From the NCBI RefSeq assembly GCF_000372525.1, contig NZ_AQUR01000106.1, forward strand, positions 372,001-436,000: a DNA stretch of 64,000 bases. The letters run 5' to 3'. This document shows positions 44,351 through 53,877 of this stretch, piece after piece. Position 1 is the first letter of the stretch, and every line of letters starts with the position of its first letter. The position numbers and the translations under genes were made by a program. Origin of the DNA: Cupriavidus neocaledonicus. GTDB taxonomy: Bacteria > Pseudomonadota > Gammaproteobacteria > Burkholderiales > Burkholderiaceae. The notes under the pieces are model-generated. The model did not search any database, was not told the origin of the DNA, and was given only the letters and a program-made list of their open reading frames with translations.

Positions 44351-45517
44351 ATGATCGAACAGACCCTATCGAACAATTTCCACGACATCCGCGATGCCAT
44401 CCGTGCGCTGTGCGCGGAGTTTCCCGACGAGTATTTCCGCAAGGTCGATGAACAGCGCGCCTATCCCGAGGCCTTCGTCAATGCGCTGACCGCGGCGGGC
44501 TGGCTGGCGGCGCTGATTCCGCAGGAATACGGCGGCTCCGGCCTGGGCCTGACCGAAGCCTCGGTCATCATGGAAGAGATCAACCGTTGCGGCGGCAATT
44601 CCGGCGCCTGCCATGGCCAGATGTACAACATGGGCACGCTGCTGCGGCACGGCTCCCGGGCGCAGAAGGAAAAGTACCTGCCGAAGATCGCCTCGGGCGA
44701 ATGGCGCCTGCAGTCGATGGGCGTGACCGAGCCCACCACGGGCACCGACACTACCAAGATCAAGACCTCTGCGGTGAAGAAGGACGGGCGCTATGTCGTC
44801 AACGGCCAGAAGGTCTGGATCAGCCGCGTGCAGCACAGCGACTTCATGATCCTGCTGGCGCGCACCACGCCGCTGGCCGAGGTCAGGAAGAAGAGCGAGG
44901 GCATGTCGATCTTCATGGTCGACCTGCACGAGGCGCAGAAGCAGGGCCTGACGGTGCGCCCCATCCCCAATATGGTCAACCACGAGACCAACGAACTGTT
45001 CTTCGAGGACCTGGAAATCCCCGAGGAGAACCTGATCGGCGAGGAGGGCAAGGGCTTCAAGTACATCCTGGATGGCCTCAATGCCGAGCGCACGCTGATC
45101 GCCGCCGAGTGCATCGGCGACGGCTACTGGTTCATGGACCGGGTCACGAAGTACGTGAAGGAGCGCGAAGTCTTCGGCCGCCCCATCGGCCAGAACCAGG
45201 GCGTGCAGTTCCCCATCGCCGAGTCCTTCATCGAACTCGAGGCGGCCAACCTGATGCGCTGGAAGGCCTGCGAGCTGTTCGACAAGCACGAGTCCATGGG
45301 CGCGCAGGCCAATATGGCCAAGTACCTGGCGGCCAAGGCCAGCTGGGAGGCCGGCAACGCCTGCCTGCAGTTCCACGGCGGTTTCGGCTTTGCCTGCGAA
45401 TACGATGTCGAGCGCAAGTTCCGCGAGACGCGCCTGTACCAGGTGGCGCCGATCTCGACCAACCTGATCTACTCCTTCGTCGCCGAACACGTGCTGGGGC
45501 TGCCGCGCTCGTTCTGA
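44351..45517 (+). CDS. Acyl-CoA dehydrogenase
   Basis: 388 residues with all three domains: N-terminal helices, VTEPTTGTDTTKIKT and YVVNGQKVWIS of the FAD/beta domain, and C-terminal helices with QFHGGFGFACEYDVERKFRE. The usual C-terminal catalytic Glu of the YEGT motif is missing (YQVAPIST instead). Glu246 in GLNAERTLIAAE aligns with the alternative catalytic Glu of isovaleryl- and long-chain-type enzymes. It should make the 2,3-enoyl-CoA. It is divergent from the ligase-thiolase-transferase operon and likely acts in the same pathway. Confidence 0.87.
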   Translation: MIEQTLSNNFHDIRDAIRALCAEFPDEYFRKVDEQRAYPEAFVNALTAAGWLAALIPQEYGGSGLGLTEASVIMEEINRCGGNSGACHGQMYNMGTLLRHGSRAQKEKYLPKIASGEWRLQSMGVTEPTTGTDTTKIKTSAVKKDGRYVVNGQKVWISRVQHSDFMILLARTTPLAEVRKKSEGMSIFMVDLHEAQKQGLTVRPIPNMVNHETNELFFEDLEIPEENLIGEEGKGFKYILDGLNAERTLIAAECIGDGYWFMDRVTKYVKEREVFGRPIGQNQGVQFPIAESFIELEAANLMRWKACELFDKHESMGAQANMAKYLAAKASWEAGNACLQFHGGFGFACEYDVERKFRETRLYQVAPISTNLIYSFVAEHVLGLPRSF

Positions 45518-45679
45518 GCGGCGTGGCATCAGGGCCGACTGGCTTGCCTGCGCGCCTGCCCGGTGCGAACGGAGTTCCCGGCCTGCCCGCGTGCCGGCAA
45601 TGCGTTTTCGGGCGACGCTTACGGCATCCGGCGCCACGTTCTCGCTCCGTTGCCGGCAGCTCGGGTAGAATCCCGCCCT

Positions 45680-46033
45680 ATGTCGCGCATGATTGCCTTG
45701 CTCCTGATGCTGATCCTGCCGCTGCAGGCGTTGGCCGCAGCGCAGCGGCAGCTCGCGCACACGGCCGGCTTGCCGCCGGACCACATGGCCGCGCACGCCG
45801 GGCACATTCCGCATCACCATGATGAGGATGGCGAAATCGCCTTCGACGATTCCGCGGCCTCGGCTTCGCACCAGCTCGACTTCGACTACGGCACCCACTT
45901 CCAGGCGCCATTGCCGGCCGGCATGGTGCCACCGCTGACGCTGCAGACGCAGCGCGAGCCGTCGTTCGTCGGCAGTCGCATCCCTGACCCGGGCCGCAGT
46001 CCCCCGTTACGCCCCCCTCACGCGCCCGCCTGA
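45680..46033 (+). CDS. CzcI-like small exported protein heading RND operon 2
   Basis: 117 residues, signal peptide MIALLLMLILPLQALAAA preceded by MSR. The mature part is His/Asp-rich (PDHMAAHAGHIPHHHDEDGE), a plausible metal-binding patch, and ends proline-rich. Size, placement before a CzcC-like gene and composition match CzcI of cobalt-zinc-cadmium operons. A TAGAAT -10-like hexamer at 45666-45671 lies only 8 bases before the ATG, so the transcript may have a very short leader. No regulator gene lies alongside. Confidence 0.65.
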   Translation: MSRMIALLLMLILPLQALAAAQRQLAHTAGLPPDHMAAHAGHIPHHHDEDGEIAFDDSAASASHQLDFDYGTHFQAPLPAGMVPPLTLQTQREPSFVGSRIPDPGRSPPLRPPHAPA

Positions 46034-46131
46034 CGGCGGGGCACTGATCTGCTGATTGCCTGCCGTGGCGCAATGCCTTGCGCCGCGCCCCGCCGCATTG
46101 CCTGTTTGTTGCAATCTGCGTTGGGGATTCC

Positions 46132-47349
46132 ATGCACAAGTTCTTCATCTCCGTGGTGGCGTTGGCGTTGCTGATGCCCGCGGCCCATGGCCAGTCCGCG
46201 CCGGCCGATCTGCGCGCGCTGTTCGATGCCGCCTGGGAGCGCTCCGTCGCCTTCCAGGCCACCGAGGGGCGGCGCCTGGAGGCGGCGGCGAGCCGGGTCC
46301 AGGCCGACGCGCTGATCGCGGGGCCGCCCACGCTCGGCCTGCTGCACCGTGACGACCGCTGGACCGAACGGCGCGGCCTGCGCGAGAGCGAGGTCCAGCT
46401 GGGCGTGCCGGTGTGGCTGCCGGGCCAGCGCGCGGCGCGCGGCGAGCTGGCCGACGCCCACGCGGCCGAGGCCGAGGCCGGCGCCGCGCTGGCGCGGCTG
46501 AATCTGGCCGCGGAAGTGCGCGAGCGCGTCTGGCAACTGGCCGCCGCGGAAGGCGAGCGCGAGGTGATGCGGCGCCGCGCCGGCATCGCCGCGTCGCTGC
46601 GCGACGATGTGCGCCGGCGCGTCAACGCCGGCGACCTTGCACGCACCGACCTGCTGCTGGCGCAGCAGGATGACCTGGCGGCACAGGGCCTGCTTGCCGA
46701 CAGCGAGGCCCGCGTGGTCGAGGCGAAGGCGCGGCTGCTGCAGGCCACCGGCGTCTCCGCGCTGCCGTCGCGGTACGACGAAACGGCGGCGCCGGCGGCA
46801 GACCCCGGCGCCCATGCCGCGAGCCATCCGCGCCTGCAAGCGGTGCAACAGGCCGTGCTGCGCGGCGAACGCCAGCTGGGCTACCTGCGCAAATCGCGCC
46901 GCGACCCGCCGGAAGTCGGCGTGATGTACCGCAACGACCGCGCCGGCGGCGGCATGCCCGGCGACCAGACCGTCGGCCTGTTCGTCAGGATCCCGTTCGC
47001 CACGGACGCGCGCAACCTGCCGCGCGAAACCGCTGCGCAGACCGAGTTGATGACGGCGCGTGCCGAACTCGCGCGCACCGAACGCATTGTGCGCGCCGAG
47101 ATCGACGCGGCGCAGGCCGCGCTGCGGCTGGCCGGGCAGCAGCTCGGTCTCATGCAAGAACGCAGCGCCACGCTGTCAGAACGGGCGGCGCTGCTGCGCA
47201 AGACCTTCGATGCCGGCGAGATCGGCTTGCCGGAAGTGCTGCGCGCACAGAACCAGGCGCTGGAAGCCGAGGCCGACCTCGTGCGCCAGCGTGCTCGCCA
47301 CGGCATCGCCATTGCTACCCTGAACCAGGCGCTCGGAATCCTGCCATGA
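46132..47349 (+). CDS. Outer-membrane efflux channel, CzcC-like (operon 2)
   Basis: 405 residues from MHKFFISVVALALLMPAAHG, a clean signal peptide. Two outer-membrane efflux repeats follow (about 30-210 and 215-400), Ala/Arg/Glu-rich helices with typical GDLARTDLLLAQQDDLAAQ and GEIGLPEVLRAQNQALEAEADL turns. It is shorter than the operon 1 channel because it lacks the Pro/Ala linker. Its stop overlaps the next start by 4 bases (ATGA). Confidence 0.84.
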   Translation: MHKFFISVVALALLMPAAHGQSAPADLRALFDAAWERSVAFQATEGRRLEAAASRVQADALIAGPPTLGLLHRDDRWTERRGLRESEVQLGVPVWLPGQRAARGELADAHAAEAEAGAALARLNLAAEVRERVWQLAAAEGEREVMRRRAGIAASLRDDVRRRVNAGDLARTDLLLAQQDDLAAQGLLADSEARVVEAKARLLQATGVSALPSRYDETAAPAADPGAHAASHPRLQAVQQAVLRGERQLGYLRKSRRDPPEVGVMYRNDRAGGGMPGDQTVGLFVRIPFATDARNLPRETAAQTELMTARAELARTERIVRAEIDAAQAALRLAGQQLGLMQERSATLSERAALLRKTFDAGEIGLPEVLRAQNQALEAEADLVRQRARHGIAIATLNQALGILP

Positions 47350-47915
47350 TCCGCCAGTTGTTTCTTACCCTGTTCCTGTCGCTCGCGCTCGCGGGGCCGG
47401 CGGCGCACGCCGGCCCCGGTGCCCACGGCCCCAATGGCGAGCACCTGGACGCGCCCTCCGCCAGCGGCGCGGCGGCACACGCCCAGCCGACCATCGAAGC
47501 CCAGACGGAGGCATTCGAACTGGTCGGCACCCTCGCCACGGACGAGTTCTCGGTCATGGTCGACCGCTACGTCACCAACGAGCCGGTGCTCGACGGCACG
47601 CTCGAGCTCGAGTTCAACGGTATCAAGGCCCGGGGCAAGCTGCACGCCGATGCCGGCGACTATGCCTTCACCGACGACAAACTGCTGCAGGCGTTGCGCC
47701 GGCCCGGCCAGCATGCGCTGGTGTTTACGCTCGTCACCGGCAACGAGTCGGACCTGATCGAGGGCACCCTGAACGTTGCCGCGGACGAACACGACCGCGG
47801 CCTGGCGTGGTGGCAGGCGCGCTGGCCATGGCTGGTCCTGCTTGCGGCGGTCGTGGCGGCTGCGGTCTGGGGCGTGAAGCGCCGCGTTGGCAAAAGCAAC
47901 GGAGGCACGGCGTGA
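47346..47915 (+). CDS. Exported single-anchor protein in RND operon 2, function unknown
   Basis: 189 residues: signal peptide (cut after AAHA), the stretch GPGAHGPNGEHLDAP just after it, a beta-rich periplasmic domain (about 52-145), and a C-terminal membrane helix (WPWLVLLAAVVAAAVWGV) with a basic cytoplasmic tail. It overlaps the channel gene by 4 bases and the adaptor gene by 1 base, so it is made with the efflux complex. The 15-residue stretch is repeated exactly in the adaptor encoded next. The beta domain may correspond to one that is fused in other CzcB adaptors; no named family was recognised. Confidence 0.7.
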   Translation: MIRQLFLTLFLSLALAGPAAHAGPGAHGPNGEHLDAPSASGAAAHAQPTIEAQTEAFELVGTLATDEFSVMVDRYVTNEPVLDGTLELEFNGIKARGKLHADAGDYAFTDDKLLQALRRPGQHALVFTLVTGNESDLIEGTLNVAADEHDRGLAWWQARWPWLVLLAAVVAAAVWGVKRRVGKSNGGTA

Positions 47916-49033
47916 TGAAGACCACCAACGTCGCAACCCTGATCATCGCACTGGCCGTTTGGGCAACCATGCCGGAGCTGGCCGGACCCGGCGCGCATGG
48001 ACCGAATGGCGAACACCTCGACGCACCGGGCGCGGTGTCGGGCAGTGGCCTGGCCCGGCTGCCCGACGGCAGCGTCCAGGTGCCCAAGCTGGCCCAGCGC
48101 CGCATGGGCATACGGACCGCGATGCCGCAGCCGGCCGTGCATCCCCTGACCGTTGAACTGAACGCCGTGGTGGCGATCGATCCGAACGCGGGCGGGCGCC
48201 TGCAGGCGGGCCATCCCGGCTGGATCGAACCGCCGCCGGGCGGCTTCCCGGTGCTGGGGCAGCGCGTCAGCAAGGGCCAGGTACTGGCCGTGCTGCGCCA
48301 CAAGAGCGAGCCCTTCGACATCGGCAACCAGCAGGCGCAGTTCGCCAACCTCAGCGCCAGCCTGAAGCTGGCCCGGCAGCGGCTGCAGCGGCTGGAGTCG
48401 CTGACGGACAGCATTCCGCGCAAGGAAATCGAAGCGGCCCGCGCCGAGGTCCAGAGCCTGTCCGGCCAGCGCGATGCGGTGGGCAAGAGCCTGCACCAGA
48501 CCGACACGCTGACCGCGCCGGCCAGCGGCGTGATCGCCAGCGCCAATGTGCTGGCAGGGCAGGTGGTTGCCGCCGGGGACGTGCTGTACGAGGTGGTCGA
48601 TCCGGCCCGCCTGCTGATCGAGGCCAGCAGCGCGGACAGTTCGCTGGCCAACCGGATCACGGGCGGTGCCCTGGCCGGCGGCACCGGCGGCAAGCTGGAA
48701 TTTGTCGGCGCCGGCCGCAGCCTGAAGAACGGCGCGGTGCCGCTGACGTTCCGGCTGGGCGGCAACGACGTGCCGCTGGCCGTCGGCCAGCCCGTGACCG
48801 TGGTCGCGACGCTGAGCGATACCGTGCGCGGCATCGCGCTGCCGAGCGAGGCGCTGGTGCGCAACGCCAGCAACCTGCCGGTGGTGTGGATCAAGTCCGG
48901 CACGCAGCGCTTTATCGCGCAGCCGGTCGAGGCGCGCGTGCTCGATGCGCGCACCGTGGTCGTGGTCCGCGGACTGTCGCCGGAGAACCGGGTGGTGGTG
49001 TCCGGCGCGGCGCTGATCAACCAGATCCGCTAA
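47915..49033 (+). CDS. RND periplasmic adaptor, CzcB-like (operon 2)
   Basis: 372 residues from MKTTNVATL, overlapping the previous stop by one base (TGATG). After the N-terminal hydrophobic segment it carries GPGAHGPNGEHLDAP, identical to the preceding protein. The adaptor domains follow: KLAQRRMGIRTAMPQPAV, lipoyl half GQRVSKGQVLAVL, a short helical hairpin (about 125-190), second lipoyl half APASGVIASANVLAGQVV, then beta-barrel. No lipobox is seen, so anchoring may be by the N-terminal helix. Confidence 0.82.
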   Translation: MKTTNVATLIIALAVWATMPELAGPGAHGPNGEHLDAPGAVSGSGLARLPDGSVQVPKLAQRRMGIRTAMPQPAVHPLTVELNAVVAIDPNAGGRLQAGHPGWIEPPPGGFPVLGQRVSKGQVLAVLRHKSEPFDIGNQQAQFANLSASLKLARQRLQRLESLTDSIPRKEIEAARAEVQSLSGQRDAVGKSLHQTDTLTAPASGVIASANVLAGQVVAAGDVLYEVVDPARLLIEASSADSSLANRITGGALAGGTGGKLEFVGAGRSLKNGAVPLTFRLGGNDVPLAVGQPVTVVATLSDTVRGIALPSEALVRNASNLPVVWIKSGTQRFIAQPVEARVLDARTVVVVRGLSPENRVVVSGAALINQIR

Positions 49034-49042
49034 GGGGCGCGC

Positions 49043-52000
49043 ATGTTCAACTGGATCGTTCGCGCCAGCCTGGGCAACCGGCTGCTGGTACTGGCCTTCG
49101 CGCTGATCCTGATGGTCTACGGCGGGCTCACCGCCTGGCGCACGCCGGTCGATGTGTTCCCGGACCTGAACAAGCCGCTGGTGACGGTGATCACCGAAGC
49201 GGGCGGCATGGCGCCGCAGGAAGTCGAGCTGCTGGTGTCGTTCCCGATCGAGACCGCGCTGAACGGCATGCCCGGCGTCACGCGGGTGCGCTCGGTGTCC
49301 GGCGTCGGCCTGTCCATCGTCTACGCCGAGTTCGACTGGGGCAGCGATATCTACCGCAACCGCCAGCTGGTGTCGGAGCGGCTGGCGCTGGTGAAGGAGC
49401 AGTTGCCGGGCGGGCTCACGCCCATCCTCGGGCCGGTCTCGTCGATCATGGGCGAGATCATGCTGATCGCCTTGCCGATCGATCCGGCCCGCGCCAGCCC
49501 GATGCAGGCGCGCGAGTATGCCGACTTCGTGCTGCGGCCGCGGCTGCTGTCGGTGCCCGGCGTGTCGCAGGTGATCCCGATCGGCGGCGAGGTGCGGCAA
49601 CTGCGGGTCGAGCCCGATACCGCGCGCATGGCGCAGTTCGGCGTGGCGCTGGCACAGGTGCAGGGTGCCTTGCGCGACTTCGCCGCCAATACCAGTGGCG
49701 GCTTCATCGACCTCAACGGCCGCGAATACCTGATCCGCAACCTCGGCCGCACCAACCGGATCGACGACCTCAAGGGCGTTGCGGTTGCCTACAAGGACGG
49801 CATGCCGGTGCTGCTGGAGCAGGTGGCCAGTGTGCGCTACGCCGCGGCGCTCAAGCGCGGCGATGCCGGCTTCAACGGCAAGCCCGCGGTGATCGTCAGC
49901 GTGCAGAAGCAGCCCGCCGCCGACACGGTGCGCCTGACGCGCGACCTGGAAGCCGCGCTGGGCGAACTGAAACAGGGGCTGCCGCAGGGCCTGTCCGCGC
50001 CGCAGGTGCTGTTCCGACAGGCCGACTTCATCGAGGCCTCGATCGGCAACGTGGTCGAGGCGCTGCGCGACGGCGCCATCATGGTGATGGTGATCCTGTT
50101 CGCGTTCCTGCTGAGTGCGCGCACCACGGCGATTTCGCTGGTGGCGATACCGCTGTCGCTGGCCGTCTCCGCGCTGGCCTTCCACCTGCTGGGCCAGTCG
50201 ATCAACGTGATGACGCTGGGTGGCCTGGCCATCGCCATCGGCGAACTGGTCGACGATGCCATCGTCGACGTCGAGAACATCCAGCGCCGGCTGCGGCAAC
50301 GCGCCGCGATGGACCACCCGCCGCCGGTCCTGGAGACCATCTGGCGGGCCTCGGTCGAAGTGCGCTCCGGCATCGTCTATGCCACGCTGGTGGTGGTGCT
50401 GGTGTTCGTGCCGCTGTTTGCGCTGCCGGGCATCGAGGGGCGGCTGTTCGCGCCGCTGGGGATCGCCTACATCGTGTCGATCCTGGCATCGATGCTGGTG
50501 TCGATGACGGTGACGCCCGTGCTGTCGTACTACCTGCTGCCGCGGATGAAGCGGCTCGAGCATCCGGACAGCCCGCTGGTGGCGTGGCTCAAGCGCGTCG
50601 ATGCCCGCATCCTGGACTGGTCCTTCCCACGCGCCAGGGCGGTGCTGTCGGTCGCCGCCGTTGCAGTGGTGCTGGCCGCCGCCACCGTGCCGTGGCTGCC
50701 GCGCGCCTTCCTGCCGGGCTTCAACGAGGGCTCGATGGTGATGTCGCTGATGCTCAATCCCGGCACCTCGCTGGCCGAAGCCAACCGCATCGGCGCGCTG
50801 GCGGAAACGCTGATCCGGCAGGTGCCCGAAGTCACACGGGTGGGCCGCCGGACCGGCCGCGCCGAACTCGACGAACATGCGGAAGGCGTGCATGCCTCCG
50901 AGATCGACATCGACCTGAAGCCCTCCGCGCGCAGCCGGGAACAGGTCATGGCCGCGATCCGCGCGCAGCTTGCCGGCCTGCCGGCGTCGGTGGCGATCGG
51001 CCAGCCGATTTCGCACCGGCTGGATCACCTGTTGTCCGGCGTGCGCGCGCAGATCGCGCTGAAGATCTATGGCGACGACCTCGATACGCTGCGTGGCCTG
51101 GCGGAGAACGTGCGCGGGCGCCTGGCGGCGATCCCGGGCCTGGTCGATATCACGGTCGAGCGCCAGGTGCTGATTCCGCAGGTCAATGTGCGGCTCGACT
51201 ACCGCAAGGCCGCGCAATATGGCATTGCGGCCGGCGAGGCGCTGAAGGCGCTGCAGACCTTGTCCGACGGCACGCGGGTCACGCAGCTGATCGACGGCGT
51301 GCGCCGTCACGACCTGGTGGTGCGCCTGCCCGATGCCGGCCGCACGCCGCAGGACCTGTCACGCATCATGCTGGACTCGCCGCGCGGGGCGGTGCCGTTG
51401 TCGGCGATCGCCAGCGTGGAAGAGGGCGACGGCCCCAACCAGATCGGGCGCGAGAACGGCCGGCGCCGCATCGTGGTCTACGCCAATACCGACGGCTCCG
51501 ACATGGCGGAAATCGTTGGCGCGGTGCGCGGCGCGGCGGCACGTGCCGGACTGCCCGGCGGCTACTTCGTCAGCATCGAGGGCCAGTTCCAGGCCCAGGA
51601 GCAGGCCACGCGCCGCATCGTGCTGCTGTCGCTGGTCTCGCTGGCGCTGATCTACCTGGTGCTCTACTCGCGCTACCGCTCCGCGATCCTGGCGCTGGTG
51701 ATCATGGCCAATATCCCGTTCGCCCTGATCGGCAGCGTGATCGCGATGTGGCTGGCGGGGCTGAGCCTGTCGGTGGCGTCGATGGTCGGCTTCATCACGC
51801 TGACCGGCATTGCCACGCGCAACGGCATCCTGAAGGTCAGCCACTACCTCAACCTGTGCCGCTTCGAAGGCGAGACCTTCGGCATCCCGATGATCGTGCG
51901 CGGCTCGCTGGAGCGGCTGACGCCGGTGCTGATGACCGCGCTGGTCGCGGCGTTCGCGCTGGTGCCCTTGCTGGTATCGGCCGATGCGCCGGGCAAGGAG

Positions 52001-52147
52001 ATCCTGCATCCGGTCGCGGTCGTGATCTTCGGCGGGCTGATCAGTTCGACCCTGCTTGATTCCATGCTGACGCCGCTGGCATTCTGGCTGTTCGGGCGCC
52101 GCCCGCTGCAGCGCATCCTGTCGCGGCAGCAGGAGGACACGTATTGA
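49043..52147 (+). CDS. Heavy-metal efflux RND pump, CzcA/CusA family (operon 2)
   Basis: 1034 residues with the HME-RND layout. The proton-relay helix reads [15 protein letters not shown] (Asp404, Asp405, Asp409, Glu411), more acidic than in operon 1 and unlike the CzcA DFGIIVDGA pattern, so it belongs to a different HME subgroup. Other landmarks are [18 protein letters not shown] and the late [19 protein letters not shown]. The exported metal is not assigned. It starts 9 bases after the adaptor gene, with GGGGCGCGC before the ATG. Confidence 0.86.
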   Translation: MFNWIVRASLGNRLLVLAFALILMVYGGLTAWRTPVDVFPDLNKPLVTVITEAGGMAPQEVELLVSFPIETALNGMPGVTRVRSVSGVGLSIVYAEFDWGSDIYRNRQLVSERLALVKEQLPGGLTPILGPVSSIMGEIMLIALPIDPARASPMQAREYADFVLRPRLLSVPGVSQVIPIGGEVRQLRVEPDTARMAQFGVALAQVQGALRDFAANTSGGFIDLNGREYLIRNLGRTNRIDDLKGVAVAYKDGMPVLLEQVASVRYAAALKRGDAGFNGKPAVIVSVQKQPAADTVRLTRDLEAALGELKQGLPQGLSAPQVLFRQADFIEASIGNVVEALRDGAIMVMVILFAFLLSARTTAISLVAIPLSLAVSALAFHLLGQSINVMTLGGLAIAIGELVDDAIVDVENIQRRLRQRAAMDHPPPVLETIWRASVEVRSGIVYATLVVVLVFVPLFALPGIEGRLFAPLGIAYIVSILASMLVSMTVTPVLSYYLLPRMKRLEHPDSPLVAWLKRVDARILDWSFPRARAVLSVAAVAVVLAAATVPWLPRAFLPGFNEGSMVMSLMLNPGTSLAEANRIGALAETLIRQVPEVTRVGRRTGRAELDEHAEGVHASEIDIDLKPSARSREQVMAAIRAQLAGLPASVAIGQPISHRLDHLLSGVRAQIALKIYGDDLDTLRGLAENVRGRLAAIPGLVDITVERQVLIPQVNVRLDYRKAAQYGIAAGEALKALQTLSDGTRVTQLIDGVRRHDLVVRLPDAGRTPQDLSRIMLDSPRGAVPLSAIASVEEGDGPNQIGRENGRRRIVVYANTDGSDMAEIVGAVRGAAARAGLPGGYFVSIEGQFQAQEQATRRIVLLSLVSLALIYLVLYSRYRSAILALVIMANIPFALIGSVIAMWLAGLSLSVASMVGFITLTGIATRNGILKVSHYLNLCRFEGETFGIPMIVRGSLERLTPVLMTALVAAFALVPLLVSADAPGKEILHPVAVVIFGGLISSTLLDSMLTPLAFWLFGRRPLQRILSRQQEDTY

Positions 52148-52199
52148 TTCAGGGCCTTGGCAGCGGCGCCCGCAAGCCGCTGCAGCAACGGAGTATGCG

Positions 52200-52586
52200 A
52201 TGAAGAAACAGATCTCGGCCATGGTGCTGGCCGGCAGCCTCGCACTGGGCGGGCTTTGCGGCCAGGCCATGGCGCACGGCGCCAGGCCGGCGCAATACGG
52301 CGGCATCGTCCAGACCGCGAGCGACCTGCAGTTCGAACTGGTCAACCGGGATGGCGCGGTGACGATTTATGTCGACGACCATGACAAGAAGCTGCCCGTG
52401 GCCGGCGCCAGCGGCAAGCTCACGGTGCTGACCGGCACCCGCAAGACCGAAACCGCGCTGAACCCGGGCGCGGACAATGCGCTGGTCGCGGCCGACAAGC
52501 TGCAACTGCAGGCGGGCTCCAAGCTGGTCGCGACGATCCGGTTTGCCGACGGCAAGACCGTGACGGCGCGCTTCGTGGCGAAGTAA
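52200..52586 (+). CDS. Small periplasmic protein resembling a CzcB N-terminal beta domain
   Basis: 128 residues with signal peptide MKKQISAMVLAGSLALGGLC ending near AMA. The mature part starts HGARPAQYGG and is a compact beta-rich domain (LQFELVNRDGAVTIYVDDHD, GKLTVLTGTRKTE, KLVATIRFADGKTVTARF). This pattern resembles the extra N-terminal beta domain of some CzcB-type adaptors. It lies 52 bases after the pump gene with GGAG upstream, the last gene of operon 2. It may deliver or buffer metal in the periplasm; this is inference. Confidence 0.65.
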   Translation: MKKQISAMVLAGSLALGGLCGQAMAHGARPAQYGGIVQTASDLQFELVNRDGAVTIYVDDHDKKLPVAGASGKLTVLTGTRKTETALNPGADNALVAADKLQLQAGSKLVATIRFADGKTVTARFVAK

Positions 52587-52648
52587 TTGGCGGGCCGCTG
52601 CATGGCGAACCTGACAGGGCTGTTGCCGGAGTCGCGGCGCAGTCCTGC

Positions 52649-53842
52649 TCAGGCGCGCAGCACCGGATAAATCGCCAGGCCGATCAACGCGGCCCCGGCG
52701 ATGAGGACCGGCTCCGGCAGCTTCCTGAACCTGAGCAGCAGCGCAATCGTGGCCAGCGCCAGCAGCGCGGTCGGCACATCCACGATCGAGCGCCTGGCCA
52801 GCACGAATACCGCGCCGGTGATGGCGCCGATCGCTGCCGCGGTGACGCCATCGACGAAGGCCAGGATGGCGGGCAGTTTTCCGTATTTCTTGAAGTAGGG
52901 CGCGGGCAGCACGGTGAACAGGTAGCACGGCAGGAACGTTGCCAGCGCCGCCACGCACGCGCCGGGCAGCCCGGCCACCAGATAGCCGATAAAGCCCACC
53001 GTGATCACCACCGGTCCGGGCGTGATCATGGCCACGGCGACCGCATCGACAAACTGCTTTTCATTGAGCCAGTGGTGCTCCGTCACCACGCCGCCGTAGA
53101 GGAAAGGCACGATGGCAAGGCCCGAGCCGAACACGAAGGCACCGGCCTTGGCAAAGAACAGGCCGATCTGGGTCAGCAACGGCCAGTCCAGCATGCTCGC
53201 AAGGCCGCCCGCTGCCGGAAGCTGCGCCGCGGCAAGCGCATTGGCGCCGCTCTGCCGCAGCCACCTTGGCGGCGCGCGCCAGAACCACGCCAGCACGCCG
53301 GCCGCGAGGAACAGCCAGGCGATTTCGGACTCGGTGACGATGGTCACCGCGGCCAGCGTCAGATAGATGGCCCACAGCAGCTTGTCCTTGCCCACGCTTT
53401 TCGTGGTCAGCTTATAGGCGCTGATGGCGATAATGCCGATCACGGCGGCGCCCACGCCATAGAACACCGATTGCATCCACGTCAAACCGCCAAAGCGGAC
53501 GTAGGCCCAGCCCAGCGCCAGCACCATCAGGAACGATGGCAGCACGAAGGCAAGGCCGATCAGCGTGGCCCCGACGACCCGGTAGTGGACGTAGCCAAGG
53601 TAGATGGCAAGCTGCGCGGCCAGCGGCCCCGGCGCCAGCTGGGCCAGTGCCAGCCCTTCCTTGTAATCCCCCTCGGCGATCCAGGCGCGCCGCTCGACCA
53701 GGTCGCGGTGCATGTAGCCGGCCAGTGCGACGGGCCCGCCGAAGCCTAGTGTGCCAAGGCGCAGGAAATACACCACCAGCTGCCAAAGTGAGTAGGTGGG
53801 AGGTTCAGAGCGTTCCGGGGATGTCATGGCGGCTGCCTGCAT
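52649..53842 (-). CDS. chrA: Chromate transporter ChrA
   Basis: 397 residues (ATG at 53842; MTSPE at 53827 is an equal alternative, neither with a good ribosome site). Two CHR domains are visible. The first has RLGTLGFGGPVALAGYMHRD, ERRAWIAEGDYKEGLALAQL and APGPLAAQLAIYLGY; the second has FFAKAGAFVFGSGLAIVPFL, WLNEKQFVDAVAVAMI and TPGPVVITVGFIGYLVAG. This long-chain CHR form exports chromate across the inner membrane. It lies 35 bases after chrB on the same strand, and converges with RND operon 2. Confidence 0.9.
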   Translation of the reverse strand: MQAAAMTSPERSEPPTYSLWQLVVYFLRLGTLGFGGPVALAGYMHRDLVERRAWIAEGDYKEGLALAQLAPGPLAAQLAIYLGYVHYRVVGATLIGLAFVLPSFLMVLALGWAYVRFGGLTWMQSVFYGVGAAVIGIIAISAYKLTTKSVGKDKLLWAIYLTLAAVTIVTESEIAWLFLAAGVLAWFWRAPPRWLRQSGANALAAAQLPAAGGLASMLDWPLLTQIGLFFAKAGAFVFGSGLAIVPFLYGGVVTEHHWLNEKQFVDAVAVAMITPGPVVITVGFIGYLVAGLPGACVAALATFLPCYLFTVLPAPYFKKYGKLPAILAFVDGVTAAAIGAITGAVFVLARRSIVDVPTALLALATIALLLRFRKLPEPVLIAGAALIGLAIYPVLRA

Positions 53843-53877
53843 GAGGCGCGTGGTGGTAGCGAAAAGAAGGGGGCAAG

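Noticed and set aside
47660-51310. 1216-residue open frame on the minus strand
   Set aside because: It lies antisense to the adaptor and pump of RND operon 2, is rich in Arg, His, Gln and Asp as typical of GC-rich shadow frames, and has no family features.
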